64,000 nucleotides of DNA from Limnephilus marmoratus (taxonomy: Eukaryota; Arthropoda; Insecta; Trichoptera; Limnephilidae): assembly GCA_917880885.1 (NCBI GenBank), contig OU862913.1, forward strand, positions 29,521,286 to 29,585,285, in the 5' to 3' direction. The position numbers were made by a program, and so were the translations under genes. The notes below the pieces were generated by a model that had not been told where the DNA came from, searched no databases, and saw nothing but the letters and a program-made list of their open reading frames with translations. How positions within the stretch are numbered: the first letter of the stretch is position 1; every line of letters starts with the position of its first letter. This document shows positions 44,318 to 54,812 of the stretch, piece by piece.

Positions 44318-44389
44318 TCAGTCTGTTATTCGTTTAATATTATGTAAGTAAACCGGTATAAGAATAATATTTCAAATGATTTATGTAAG

Positions 44390-45110
44390 CAATTTTCAAC
44401 GGAAGCAATCTTCCGAACAGGCCCTCCATTGATATGCTTGGTGTAACCCTAAGTGACCAGCTCAGGTATGGGGGCTCCATCAAAGTCAGAGTAAAATTAG
44501 CCTCCCAAAAACTGGGCATATTGTACAGGGCCCGCAGATACTTTAATAGTACACAACTGCTAACTGTACAAATCACAAGTGCGCCCCACGGTTGAATTTG
44601 GCAGCCACCTCTGGTCTGGAGCTCCAAAATACCTGAAAAATACCCTCGACTCTGTGCAGAAACGGGCGGTCCGTTTGATAGATTCTCCTATCTTAACAGA
44701 CGGATTGCAATCTTTCAACAGGCGTCGGGTGGGAATGCTATCCTTGTTCTACCGGTATTACAATGGAAGATTCTCCTAGGAACTAGCATCATTGATCCCT
44801 TCGGCACCGGTGCATAGTCGGCAAACACGCCAAACGCGTGCCCAACACGTGATTTGTACACGGTTGACATTTGTCACATGAGAACGGGTCATTTCTTCGA
44901 CTCGTTCTTGTGTTTAACAGCTCGGCTGTGGAATGATTTGCCGGCCTCTGTGTTTCCTCCTTCCTACAACATGGGTCTCTTCAAGACCAATGTTCATTCC
45001 CTCCTTTCCTCAAAAAGACCCTCCACACAGTATCCCAGATGACATAGGCCCTGAGGGAAATTATTTTCCTCAAGGCCTCCTGCGTGGAGTTAATGTAAAA
45101 AAAAAAAAAT
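44390..45110 (+). mobile_element. LINE 3' end carrying the SINE family 1 tail
   Basis: Encodes SIDMLGVTLSDQLRYGGSIK, then VEFGSHLWSGAPKYLKNTLD, SVQKRAVRLIDSPILTDGL and FYRYYNGRFS: the C-terminal domain of a LINE RT with frameshifts. It runs on without a break into LPASVFPPSYNMGLFKTNVH and the 3' hairpin (CTCCACACAGTATCCC...CTGCGTGGAG) with an A-run at 45096-45108. This is the probable source of the machinery that moves SINE family 1. Confidence 0.75.
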
Positions 45111-45358
45111 GTGTCTGAATGCCGTAGATTCTTTATAAAATTAATTTTTTTGATGGACACTTCTGTTTTTGTTTCAATCATTTGGACACTTGTTCAAAAT
45201 TTTTTATTTGAAATGGAAATAATATGAACAGCTTAGTTCACTTAAGGCTCTGCAACCGGGCCCGAAAAGAAGAAGATGGAGAGATACGAAATTACGAATG
45301 TTAGAGGAGAGCGCTAACATTTACAGCGACAAAATCGATGCGAAAATTGCGAAAATGT

Positions 45359-45876
45359 TTAACCGGTAACGTGCCAGGAACTCGAAAACACGGGCCTCAT
45401 TTGCGCATGCGCGAGAAAATAATTCAAATATTTGAAATAAATTGTCTCTGAAAAACTTTTGGTCTGCGATTTTGACCCTCATATGTACGAATTTGTATGA
45501 AAAACAGTGTCTAAATCGCTTGCGCCATCATTATTCTTGGTAGTCTTAAAGATTTCAGTCGAATTGCCACACTGGATTATTTTTAAGACGATTTCTTCTA
45601 TGATGATGCGCTGTCAGATTTTGGCGCGGAATTAACGGTCGCAATTACTGTGTGTATCGCAAATAAAACGTCGTAAAACCTATTAATTTACGTAATAAAT
45701 GCAAGTAATGTGGTTTTAGTGGATAGTTTATTGTGTTGTGAACGTGTTGCAGTAAATAAAATATACCATAGCTTAAAATTTATCAACAAAACATTCAATT
45801 CAAAATTCAAAGTGGTGCTTTGTTAGGGCAAGGGGAAGGTTGGATGCCTCTTCACCCCCGGCTCGTCACAGGTTAA
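45359..45876. mobile_element. TTAA-family A MITE
   Basis: TTAA at 45359-45362 and 45873-45876. Left terminus TTAACCGGTAACGTGCCAGG. Interior blocks as at 51223-51749. Confidence 0.7.
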
Positions 45877-46221
45877 TAAAACACGACTTGTTTAAAATAG
45901 AGCAAAAATCTCGCGGGCATTATCTTAAACAGCATTTAAAGAAACACTGTGAATTTTTTCATACATACACCTTGTAAAATAACTGAAACAAACGTGTTTA
46001 TTATAATTTTTGGAGCAAACTTTGCGATTGTTTTCTATCGAGGGAATTTTATATAATTTGCATTTCGGTACGGGCAAAGTCTAGATATTATCTTCAAGAA
46101 TAACATATATTTTTTTAAGAGATTTAAAATTTATCGTGTTTAATTTATATGTAATAAATCGGTACAAATCCGGGTTGCGGGGCCTTAATGAATTTATTAA
46201 ATTTAGAAATATTCATAGAGG

Positions 46222-46280
46222 GGTGGGGGGGAGGGGGGAGGAGGGGAGGTGGAGGAGGCGGAGTGGGGACCCCCCTTACA
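46222..46280 (+). repeat. G-rich tract
   Basis: 'ggggtgggggggagggggga' and similar runs. Followed by 'cgaagccgcgggaaaaagca', which suggests the complement of the pyrimidine tracts at 35128 and 40255. Several G-runs could form a G-quadruplex. Confidence 0.5.
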
Positions 46281-46474
46281 CCATGCGAGCGAAGCCGCGG
46301 GAAAAAGCAGTTTCAAATAAATATTAAAATTTGTAAATATTAAAATATAGAACGCAAACTAACTCACATGATGCACATACAAAAATATTTAATAAAAAAT
46401 TAACAATGTCTTGTATTAAAATAAAATAAGTCTTTTTTATGTGTTTCTATGGACAACTTTGAATATTTTTTTTT

Positions 46475-46790
46475 TACATGAGCTCCACACAAGAGGCCCT
46501 GAGGAAAACAATTTCCCTCAGGGCCTATGTCATCTTTGGAGATGCTGTATGGGGGGTTTTTTTTAAGGAAAGGAAGGAGAGGAGACTTTTGGAAAGGAAA
46601 ATTGGTTTAAGCAGTGGGTAGGAATCAGGGGATCAGTGTGTCCTGGTCATCCGCCTCCAAGACCTAGACAAACCTCACCCTGTGAACCCGGGCATCCCTG
46701 CTAAATCACCAAACATAGCGAACCACTTGGGGTGACCTACGGCAGAGGTGTTGTTTATCCGATAAAGGTTCCCAGGGCGGCAAATTGTGA
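46475..46790 (-). mobile_element. SINE family 1 copy
   Basis: 'atgagctccacacaagaggc' hairpin at the left, short body, head ends 'ttcccagggcggcaaattg' at about 46788. Internal deletion relative to 717-1165. Confidence 0.65.
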
Positions 46791-46956
46791 AATCTAAAGC
46801 ATTCCTTATAAATCCTTTTTTCATTATTATTTGTGTTTTGTGTATGTAAGTGAGAAATTGCATTATTTTTTTAGTGATTTTCTGAATTTTTTTTTATTGA
46901 ATCATAATATTGAAAACTTTAAAAATCATATTAAATAAAAAAGTATTGATTAAATA

Positions 46957-47900
46957 TTAGGTCCTTACATATGAAATTGGCGTTTTGCCGTACTGGCAAC
47001 TTTGATCTCAAATATCTTCTCTTTGGTTAGGAATTCCAAATTCAAATTTATACAGCTATTTACTCATGTATTTGTGTTTCGAAAATTATAATTCATTTGT
47101 TTTTTCCTTAATTGTTTTTTTTATTTGCGTCACATAGTTTATAAAATGGAAAACTTGAAATATCGCATTATTTACGAGTACGAGTTCCACCGTGGCACCA
47201 GTGCTGCAGAAACGGCTCGAAGGATTAATGATGTGTATGGCGACGGTGCGCAAAAAAAAACACAGTGCGTTTTAGGTTCCAACGTTTTCGTTCTGGAAAT
47301 TTCGACCTGCAGAACAAGCCCCGTGGACGGCCGGAGACCAAAGTTGCTAATGAAGAATTGAAGGCTATTGTGGAAGCGGATCCATCGCAAACCACGTCCG
47401 AGTTAGCTGCAGGCTGCGGTGTTAGTGATAAAACTGTTTTAATCCACTTGAGGCAAATTGGGAAGGTGAAAAAGCTTGAAAGGTGGCTACCTCACGAATT
47501 GAGTGAAGCAAATCAACAAAAGCGCGTTAGACCGCTAGACCACACACTGCACAACAGACGGCTACCAAATTAGAGAAGCTTCAATGGGAATGTCTAAGAC
47601 ATCCACCGTACTCTCCGGACCTTGCCCCAACAGATTACCATTTTTTTCAAAATTTGGATAACTTCTTCCAAGGAAAAAAATTCAACTCCGATGGGGCAGT
47701 CCAAACCGCCTTCAAAGATTTTATTGATTCCCGTCCGAATGGTTTTTTTTAGTAAAGGGATCGATGAACTACCTATGAGATGGCAAAAGTGCATAGATAG
47801 CAATGGCACATACTTTGATTAAATAAATACATTATATTAAAAAAAAATCGACTTTATGTTCCTCCCATACAAAACGCCAATTTCATACGTAAGGACCTAA
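46957..47900 (+). mobile_element. Internally deleted mariner with intact ends
   Basis: TA duplication (46955-46956, 47901-47902). TIRs TTAGGTCCTTACATATGAAA and its mate. The transposase begins at ATG 47146 (MENLKYRIIYEYEFHRGTSA), shifts frame near 47255, continues as GRPETKVANEELKAIVEADP and LAAGCGVSDKTVLIHLRQIG. It then jumps across a deletion to HPPYSPDLAPTDYHFFQNLD, and ends SKGIDELPMRWQKCIDSNGT plus a stop near 47820. The region with the first catalytic Asp is deleted. Ends look usable, so it could be moved by transposase supplied elsewhere. Confidence 0.85.
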
Positions 47901-48290
47901 TATTTCTTTTATGTACATAGTTTAAAATTTTATCCATAAACATTTTAATGATAGTGTTAAGTGAAAATAATTGTGTTATGTACATTTTTTTACCGTTTTG
48001 TTCATTTGCCAATGGTTTGCGACTCCTGAAAAACTATTCCGGATTTTTTGCAATAAAAGCTGAAAATGGTAAGTTTTTACCATTTTTGCGTCATTGATAT
48101 AAAGCGTATATTTAATAATAAAAAAATAAAAATTAAATAAAAAAAAACTCCCTCCCCAAAGCACGGACAGCTACATAACTTACTTACGGCCAGGTTAAGA
48201 AGTTTGTTTTTTCCGGTCACTTTTTAAGAGGGTTTCACTGAATATCTTCTGCAGTTTTTTGCTTGTACTATGAGATGTTAGACGGCGTCT

Positions 48291-48503
48291 TTAATTCTTA
48301 TACTTGATGGTCATCTCGTTCCGGCCGCGCTCCAGCATGGTTAGGAATATGCTCGAGTCGGTCAGGTGTCCGTGCGCCGCCATGTCGCGCAGCGTACTGG
48401 TCACGTCCGCCGAGCGAATTGTGCACGTGGTGCGTAGCATGCGCGGCCGGTCACGCGAGGCTTCGTCTCGCAACCGCGGCACTTCGGCCGTGCAACGCAG
48501 GGT
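48291..48503 (-). CDS. CENPN: CENP-N, terminal coding exon
   Basis: Last exon of a kinetochore CENP-N homologue on the minus strand. Acceptor 'ctgttctatctccag' (next to 48503), phase 0, 70 codons then TAA (48293-48291). It reads TLRCTAEVPRLRDEASRDRP, RMLRTTCTIRSADVTSTLRD and MAAHGHLTDSSIFLTMLERG, ending RNEMTIKYKN. The last 50 residues line up with the CENP-N C-terminus (human ...LRCLIKFSSPHLLEALKSL ... MNYFKIRDK), matching hydrophobic pattern, helix and length. In vertebrates this half binds CENP-L. The alignment is by eye from memory and should be confirmed. Confidence 0.75.
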   Translation of the reverse strand, partial: TLRCTAEVPRLRDEASRDRPRMLRTTCTIRSADVTSTLRDMAAHGHLTDSSIFLTMLERGRNEMTIKYKN

Positions 48504-48876
48504 CTGGAGATAGAACAGATAAACACATGTACAGTGTGTCAACAAAATCTATAAATTTAGCAAATTAGAACTAAAATTCAACCCAGGCTATGTACGAGGC
48601 ATTCACATAGTTTTTAATTTATTTATTTACTGGCTGACCCGGCAAACTTTGTACCGCCTCAGAATCAATAACTGTTGTGTTAACTTATTAGCTGAATTAA
48701 ATTCAGTTATTTTATTAAGTTAAAAATTACACAATGAAGCAATTATCGGTGCGCAACTGTCCATGTTTTGTTCTTGTCAGTAATCAGATGGCGTTGTGTA
48801 TGGATTTATATTTTTTATGATTTTCTTACTTTTCCACTTATGGGGTGTTTAGAGTAGAGGGAAATTTATTATAATT
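48504..48876. other. CENP-N intron, partly repeat
   Basis: Contains 'ctggctgacccggcaaactt' at 48631, which recalls the end of a Helitron- or LINE-type repeat. Otherwise AT-rich with no features. Confidence 0.4.
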
Positions 48877-49558
48877 ATTGTATTTTTCCTTTGGAGGGGA
48901 GCAGACATACGTTCACCGTTTCTGACAGAGAACAATGAGGATCCAGCAGAAATCAGAAGGAGAATCACAGCAGCCAACAAAACATACTTCTCTTTGCTGC
49001 CAGTGTTTAAGTCACGTAGTGTCCACAGAAAAACCAAAATAACCATATATAAGACCATTGTTAGAACTGTATTGGCACATGGATGTGAGGCGCTGACACT
49101 GATGGTAAAGATGGCTGAAATGCTGGATACTTTTGAAAGAAAAGTGTTGAGAAGAATATGTGGAGCCGTGAAAGAGGGTGAACAGTGACGCATCCGGCAC
49201 AATACAGAATTGTATGATATATATAAGGCACCTAGCATCTCAGCACATATGAGACTCCTCAGGCTGAGATGGGCTGGGCATGTACAGGGAATGCCGGATA
49301 CACGCGTCCCAAAAAGAATTTTGACTGGACACCCAGGTGGAAAGAGAAAAGTGGGAAGACCCAGACTAAGGTGGGAAGACGAAGTAAGAGGGGATGCAGC
49401 ACAGCTTCTCCAGGTACCAAATTGGAAGTCAGCCGCTGAGGACAGGAGGAGTTGGAGGCGACTGTTGCAGGAGGCCAAAGCTCGATATGGGCTGTAGCGC
49501 CATTGAAGAAAAAAGAAGATTGTATTTTTCCTTTGGAGGGGAGCAGACATACGTTCAC
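48877..49558 (+). mobile_element. RTE-type LINE insertion with a 40-bp target duplication
   Basis: The 40-base sequence starting 'attgtatttttcctttggag' occurs at 48877-48916 and 49519-49558. Between them is a 5'-truncated RTE copy: RRRITAANKTYFSLLPVFKS, TVLAHGCEALTLMVKMAEML, LRLRWAGHVQGMPDTRVPKR, GRPRLRWEDEVRGDAAQ, stop at 49495-49497 and a 'gaagaaaaaagaag' tail. One in-frame stop (about 49187). It lies in a CENP-N intron, antisense to the gene. Confidence 0.85.
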
Positions 49559-49699
49559 TGTTTGTCTCATTTTTTACTGTAGATATTTAGTGTGTAAGAA
49601 AGAGGGGCAGCATTATACGTATAAGAACAAAAGCAAAACACTCAGCGCATTGACATTTATTAATTTTTGGAATTCACTCATTATTCAATATTATATTTA

Positions 49700-49850
49700 T
49701 CACAATTTCCCGGCTTGCAGAACTAACTTGCCAATGGTCATGCCAGTCGGGAGAGCTGTCTTGTTGTTGAATAGAATCGCTTTGAAGATCGATACGTTTA
49801 TAACATCAATGAAGCACAATTTAGAGGGCAAGCTTTATTGCTGTTAGTCT
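49700..49850 (+). mobile_element. Jockey-like LINE C-terminal fragment
   Basis: Encodes FPACRTNLPMVMPVGRAVLL then LNRIALKIDTFITSMKHN, similar in order to the SPVGRAMCFLNAVDKKIDLF end of the LINE at 40860-43880. 5'-truncated. Confidence 0.55.
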
Positions 49851-49901
49851 AATGATTGTGCTTCGTTGATGTTTAAATTGCTTAAATCTGTTTCTCTAAT
49901 C

Positions 49902-50435
49902 TTAATATTTTCTCATGAAGGCCATGCCATTTCGCAGAAATTCGCGAAATTTCACAAAAAAAACACTAAACAAAGCACCATTTTGAACTTTGAATTAAAT
50001 GTTTTGTTGATTAATTTTGAGCTATTGTATATTTTATTGACTGAAACACATTCACAACACAATAAACTATCTACCAAAACAACATTACTTGCATTGATTA
50101 CGTAAATTAATAGGTTTTACGATGTTTTATTCGCGATACACTCATTTATTGTGACCGTTAAATTCGCGGCAATTTATGACAGCGCATTGTCATGGATGAA
50201 ATCATTTTAAAAATATTCCAGGGTGTCTAGGTGAATGAAACTTTTAGCACCACCTAGAGTAATGATGGCGCAAGCGATTCTGACACTGTTCTTCATACAA
50301 CTTCTGTACATTGAAGGGTCAAAATCGCAGACGAAAAGTTTTTCGTCGACAATATTATTCAAATATTTGAATTATTTTCTCGCGCATGCGCATATGACGC
50401 GCGCGCTGGCGTGTCTCCGGCCTGTGACCGGTTAA
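49902..50435. mobile_element. TTAA-family A MITE, left member of an inverted pair
   Basis: TTAA at 49902-49905 and 50432-50435. Left end diverged ('ttaatattttctcatgaagg'), right end GGCCTGTGACCGGTTAA. Shares its right TTAA with the next element. Confidence 0.7.
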
Positions 50436-50904
50436 CCTGTTATTTGCCGGAGACGCAAATCCACGCGCGGTTTGGGCGCATGCGCGCAGAAAAAATTTCG
50501 AAAAAAATATGTTTGTTTGCCATTTTGACCCTTCTATGCACAGAATTTGTATGAAGGACAAGGTCAGAATCGTTTGCGCCCTCATTTCCCCATAAGTCTG
50601 GTAAAAATTTCATTCACCTTGTAACCCCAGAATATTTTTAAATAATTTTATCTGTGGCATCGAAATGTCTGCCGCAAAGCATTTCTATCAAAGTCCGATG
50701 CGTGTTCATCATCGTAAAACCTATCAATTTACGTAATTAACGCAAGTAATGTTGTTTTGGTACATAGTTTATTGTTCTAGGAATGTGTTTCGGTCTATAA
50801 AATATACGATAGCTCAAAATTAATCCACAATACATTCAATTCAAAATTCAAAGTGGTGCTTTGTTAGAGAATTTCCGTGTTTTTCCTGGCCTCTGACAGA
50901 TTAA
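50432..50904. mobile_element. TTAA-family A MITE, right member of an inverted pair
   Basis: TTAA at 50432-50435 and 50901-50904. Starts TTAACCTGTTATTTGCCGGAGACG, opposite in orientation to its neighbour, so the two GC-rich ends meet at one TTAA. Confidence 0.7.
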
Positions 50905-51070
50905 TGTATAAATTGAATTGAAATGAAAAACAAAATCAGAGATTAAACATAAGAAGATAGAAGTGACAAGTCAAGTCAAGGCTTAGCTAGAAGTGAAAAT
51001 AGTTAAAAAATAACTTTAATTGTTTAGTGACTGACAGAAATCATTTAGCGCATTCGTACATTGAGCGAAG

Positions 51071-51092
51071 TATATATATATATATATATATA
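51071..51092 (+). repeat. (TA)n microsatellite
   Basis: About eleven TA units directly upstream of the tRNA-like sequence. Confidence 0.9.
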
Positions 51093-51102
51093 ATAGGATA
51101 GG

Positions 51103-51174
51103 GATACATTAGCTCAGTTGGAAGAGCTCCGCCCCGGCAAGGCGTAAGTCCTGGGTTCGTGTCCTAGATGTGAC
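51103..51174 (+). tRNA. tRNA-like sequence, probably a pseudogene
   Basis: 72 nt with an A box (TTAGCTCAGTTGG) and B box (GGTTCGTGTCC). D stem GCTC/GAGC and T stem CTGGG/CCTAG pair, the acceptor stem has one mismatch, and the anticodon stem has a closing mismatch. The loop CCGGCAA would place GGC (Ala) at the anticodon but lacks the universal U33. A TTTTT terminator lies about 9 bases downstream. It may be a decayed tRNA or the head of a tRNA-derived repeat. Confidence 0.4.
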
Positions 51175-51222
51175 CGTATCTTTTTCAGATTTTTTATTGA
51201 GTTTCGCTAATATTGTCTTCAT

Positions 51223-51749
51223 TTAACCGGTTACTTGCCGGAGACGCGCCGGCGCACGCGTCATATGTGCATGCGCGAGAAAATAATTCAAATATTTGAA
51301 TAATATTTCCGACGAAAAACTTTTGGTCTGCGATTTGGGCCCTTCTATGTACAGAATTTGTATGAAGAACAGTGTCAGAATCGCTTGCGCCATCATTACT
51401 CTCGGAGACGCTAAAAGTTTCATTCACCTTGCAATCCTGAAATATTTTTAAAACGATTTCGTCTATGACAATCCGCTGTCAGAATTTGCCACGATTTTAA
51501 CTGTCGCAATAAATACGTGTTCCGCGAATAAAACATCGTAAAACCCATTAATTTACGTAATAAATGCAAGTAATGTTGTTTTGGTAGATAGTTTATTGTG
51601 TTGTGAACGTGTTTCAGTCAATAAAATATACAATAGCTCAAAATTAATCAACAAAACATTCAATTCAAAGTTCAAAATGGTGCTTTTTTAGTGTTTTTTT
51701 GTGAATTTTCGCGAATTTCCGCGAAATGGCCTGGCCTTTGACGGGTTAA
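51223..51749. mobile_element. TTAA-family A MITE, best-preserved copy
   Basis: TTAA at 51223-51226 and 51746-51749. Termini TTAACCGGTTACTTGCCGG and GGCCTGGCCTTTGACGGGTTAA. 527 bp, in a CENP-N intron. Confidence 0.75.
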
Positions 51750-51890
51750 TTGAAAAATTATATTTTTATTTTAGTAAGATGTAGCAGGCAGTACTTATTG
51801 TACGAGTATATGCCTGTATGAAATGCGTGCCTCTGATTTCAAGAATTTTTTGCCAGTCTTTTGAGAGTATCTAGGATGGGAGTAACCAAC

Positions 51891-52135
51891 CTGCAACGTG
51901 GGGGGTTCTTCTCCAAGTCTTTTAACCACTTTTTCTTCCTCCACGCGGCACTCTGAGAAGTCCAAGCCCGTACGCGTACGAAGCGGGTGTTTTGACTGCG
52001 TGTCGGGGGAGTCAGACCCTTCGCGCACAGCCGCCGCGTTGAAGCGCGCCCCCGAACGCGACTCCAGCATGCGCAGCAGAGAGGGGATGTGACGCCCAGA
52101 CAGATGGCAGTCTTTCACCTGGCTGAAGCCCAGCG
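51891..52135 (-). CDS. CENPN: CENP-N, third visible exon
   Basis: The acceptor '...tcttccag' sits just above 52135 and the donor GTTGGT begins at 51890. It opens with CG, completing a GCG (Ala) codon, then reads LGFSQVKDCHLSGRHIPSLL and RMLESRSGARFNAAAV. This corresponds to the CENP-N helix after the beta-sheet (human ...HQIVKMDLRSRYLDSLKAIV). The rest, through SECRVEEEKVVKRLGEEPPT, is polar and matches the variable linker before the C-terminal domain (human EKERVQRITQETFG). It ends in phase 0. Confidence 0.75.
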
Positions 52136-52607
52136 CTGGAAGAAGATTATCATTATGAAAACTTTTGACAGTATATTAACTTTCATTTTACTATGGTAAA
52201 GGCAATTCTTTCAATACGGTTAAGAAACACTGCTCTAAAAAGAGTTAAATATGACAAAGGATAGAGAAATAAAAATACTATCGACAACTGCAAAGGATTC
52301 GGAGCATAACCATAAATTATTCAGAGCGGATTAGTTCTGCAACAACGATGGCAATCTCCTTTAGGGTACAGAACAAAAATGGCATTACTTATTTGTGCCA
52401 ATTAGAGATACAGAACAAAAGCGGAAATATCCATTTTTAATTTAAAATAACTAAATAATTTATCAAGTACAGTTTGTCAAATAAGAGTAGAAGTTGTCCA
52501 ATAAAAGGTTCCTGGGGCGGTGGTACCCATACCCGCCTCCCAAATTGATGAAAAAAAAAATGATAGCCAATCACTTTGTAAAACACAATTTAATCAAATT
52601 TATTTCA
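52136..52607. other. CENP-N intron with a SINE head fragment
   Basis: At 52497-52548 there is a short minus-strand head of SINE family 1 (GGTTCCTGGGGCGGTGGTACC ... 'cccgcctcccaaattg'). The remainder is unmatched AT-rich sequence. Confidence 0.5.
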
Positions 52608-53117
52608 TTAACCGGTGACAGGCCGGAGACGCGCCGGCGCGCTCGTCATATGCGCATGCGCGAGAAAATAATTCAAATATTTGAATTATATTTTCGACAA
52701 AAAACTTTTGGTCTGCGATTTTGGCCCTTCTATGTACATAATTTGTATGAAGAACAGTGTCAGAATCACTTGCGCCATCATTACTCTATGATACGCCTAA
52801 AAGTTTCATTCACCTTGCAACCCCAGAGTATTTTTAAAACGATTTCTTATATGACATTGGACCTGCCAAAATTTGCCGCGAATATAACCATCGCAACCAA
52901 TGCGTGTTCCGCGACTAAAACATCAAAAAAACCTATTAATTTACGTAATAAATGCAAGTAATGTTGTTTTGGTACATAGTTTATTGTTCTAGGAACATAT
53001 TTCAGTCAATAAAATATACGATAGCTCAAAATTAATCAACAAAACATTCAATTCAAAATTCAAAGTGGTGCTTTTTTAGTGTTTTTTCGTGGAATGGCGT
53101 GGCCTTTGACAGGTTAA
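52608..53117. mobile_element. TTAA-family A MITE next to a hAT insertion
   Basis: TTAA at 52608-52611 and 53114-53117. Starts TTAACCGGTGACAGGCCGG and ends GGCCTTTGACAGGTTAA. The following hAT element used a target overlapping this terminal TTAA (TTAAGTAG). Confidence 0.75.
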
Positions 53118-53320
53118 GTAGCAGGGATGTTATGGATATGAAGTTTCGTGGAATGGCGTGGCCTTTGACAGGTTAAGTAGCAGGGATGTTATGGATATGA
53201 AGTTTCGTGGAATGGCGTGGCCTTTGACAGGTTAAGTAGCAGGGATGTTATGGATATGAAGTTTCGTGGAATGGCGTGGCCTTTGACAGGTTAAGTAGCA
53301 GGGATGTTATGGATATGAAG
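53085..53320 (+). repeat. Four perfect 59-bp tandem copies across a transposon junction
   Basis: Units at 53085-53143, 53144-53202, 53203-53261 and 53262-53320 are identical. Each contains the last 33 bases of the TTAA-family A element (TTTCGTGG...GACAGGTTAA), the 8-bp hAT target TTAAGTAG, and the first 22 bases of the hAT element (CAGGGATGTTATGGATATGA + AG). Confidence 0.95.
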
Positions 53321-54267
53321 TTTCGGATATGGATACGGATACGGATATAGGAATAATATTATACCGGTTTCGGATACGGATACGGATACGGATATGAAAT
53401 TATTTCGGATTATCCGCTAGTTTCGGATAATTTCGGTTACGGATATTAGAATTTTAAAATTATAAAAGTAAAATACAAATAGAAAGATTTGACTTTTATT
53501 TTTAGTCTATATTATGTTTTTACAATCAGTCAAATAAACAACTATTATTTTAGTAACTTTAAGTGATATGTAGGTACCTATGAACTATGAAGGTATGTAC
53601 TTAAAAAATTTTTAAGTACATACATTTTTAATAAAAATATAAAAAGAAAATTATAATAAACAAAAATAATATTGTAATAAAACCTTGGTACACTTTTACT
53701 GTAATCTAAGTAAATAATACTTAAACCTTAATTGTAATTTAATACTCAAATCTCTGACTGTACCTGTTCCTTCACAATTTCATTGAAAAACTTGAGCTTG
53801 TACCGTGGATCTAGATAAGTAGCAATTGTATATATTTTATTATTTTGAATTTCCTGAAATTTGACTTTGATGTCTTGGATCATTTTGGTAATCATCAATT
53901 CAGAGCTTCCAGAGGTGTCTTCTTTACTCTTCTCTGCTTCTAATGTGTTTTTAAGTGTATAAATTAGTGGGATCACCGATGCAATTGTTGCAGTAGAACT
54001 ACTTAACTCCTTTGTAATTTATTCAAATGGTTTAAGTATTTCAATACACTTTTTCAAGTCGAGCCATTCATCAGCAGTAAGCATTGGTATAGCATGCGTG
54101 CCCGAATATAGTACTAAAGAGTCTTTTAATTTCAATATTCTTTCATTCCGCCTTTATCCGAAACTATCCGAAACTTTTATATCGGTTACGGTTACGGATA
54201 CGGATATTTTTTTATTTCGGATATCCGATAGTTTCGGTTACGGATACGGAGCTCCATAACATCCCTA
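53299..54267 (-). mobile_element. hAT element with transposase remnant
   Basis: Termini CAGGGATGTTATGGA and TCCATAACATCCCTA. 8-bp duplication TTAAGTAG at 53291-53298 and 54268-54275. Subterminal arrays of CGGATA/TATCCG motifs sit at both ends. The minus-strand frame at 53746-53976 encodes YTIATYLDPRYKLKFFNEIV, a ZBED/hAT transposase motif. The element is internally deleted. It sits in a CENP-N intron. Confidence 0.8.
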
Positions 54268-54812
54268 TTAAGTAGGTACCTTAACAACAGTGCTTCTTCG
54301 ATTATAATTTTTTAAGAACAAAATATTTTTTTTAAATGTGTGTACAGTGTTCTGAATTTTCAGCGTCATTGCACTTTAATAGAATACTTGGCAGGTAAAT
54401 TGGTATTGCCAGCCTACAAATTTTGTAGTTCCATTATATTTTCTACTCTTATTTGACAGACTCTAACTGCAATCATAACAGCATAACTTAAGGAAACAAA
54501 TAATAACAAAAATTATGCTTTATACAAGAGTTGTCAAAGAATTAAAGATCGTTCTAATTCAAAAAATCAGGAAAAAATTATATTCACAAAAAATCATATG
54601 ACATTTTAGGTACATGAACCCATTATTTTCTGACATAGTCCCCGTTATGATGGATGCACTTGGTGAGCCTTGGCAAAAGGTTCTTAACTCCCTTATCCCA
54701 GAACTCCGCTGCCAGATACTCTACATTTCCCTCCGCATCCTAGTCGGTCTCCAACAGATTGCTCATTTTCGCACCCAAGCCCAATTATTAAGAAGAATGA
54801 TACAATATATAC

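Noticed and set aside
48849..49550. 233-codon minus-strand open frame.
   Set aside because: Antisense of the RTE-type LINE copy at 48917-49518 plus its target duplications. The sense strand has the recognisable RT text.
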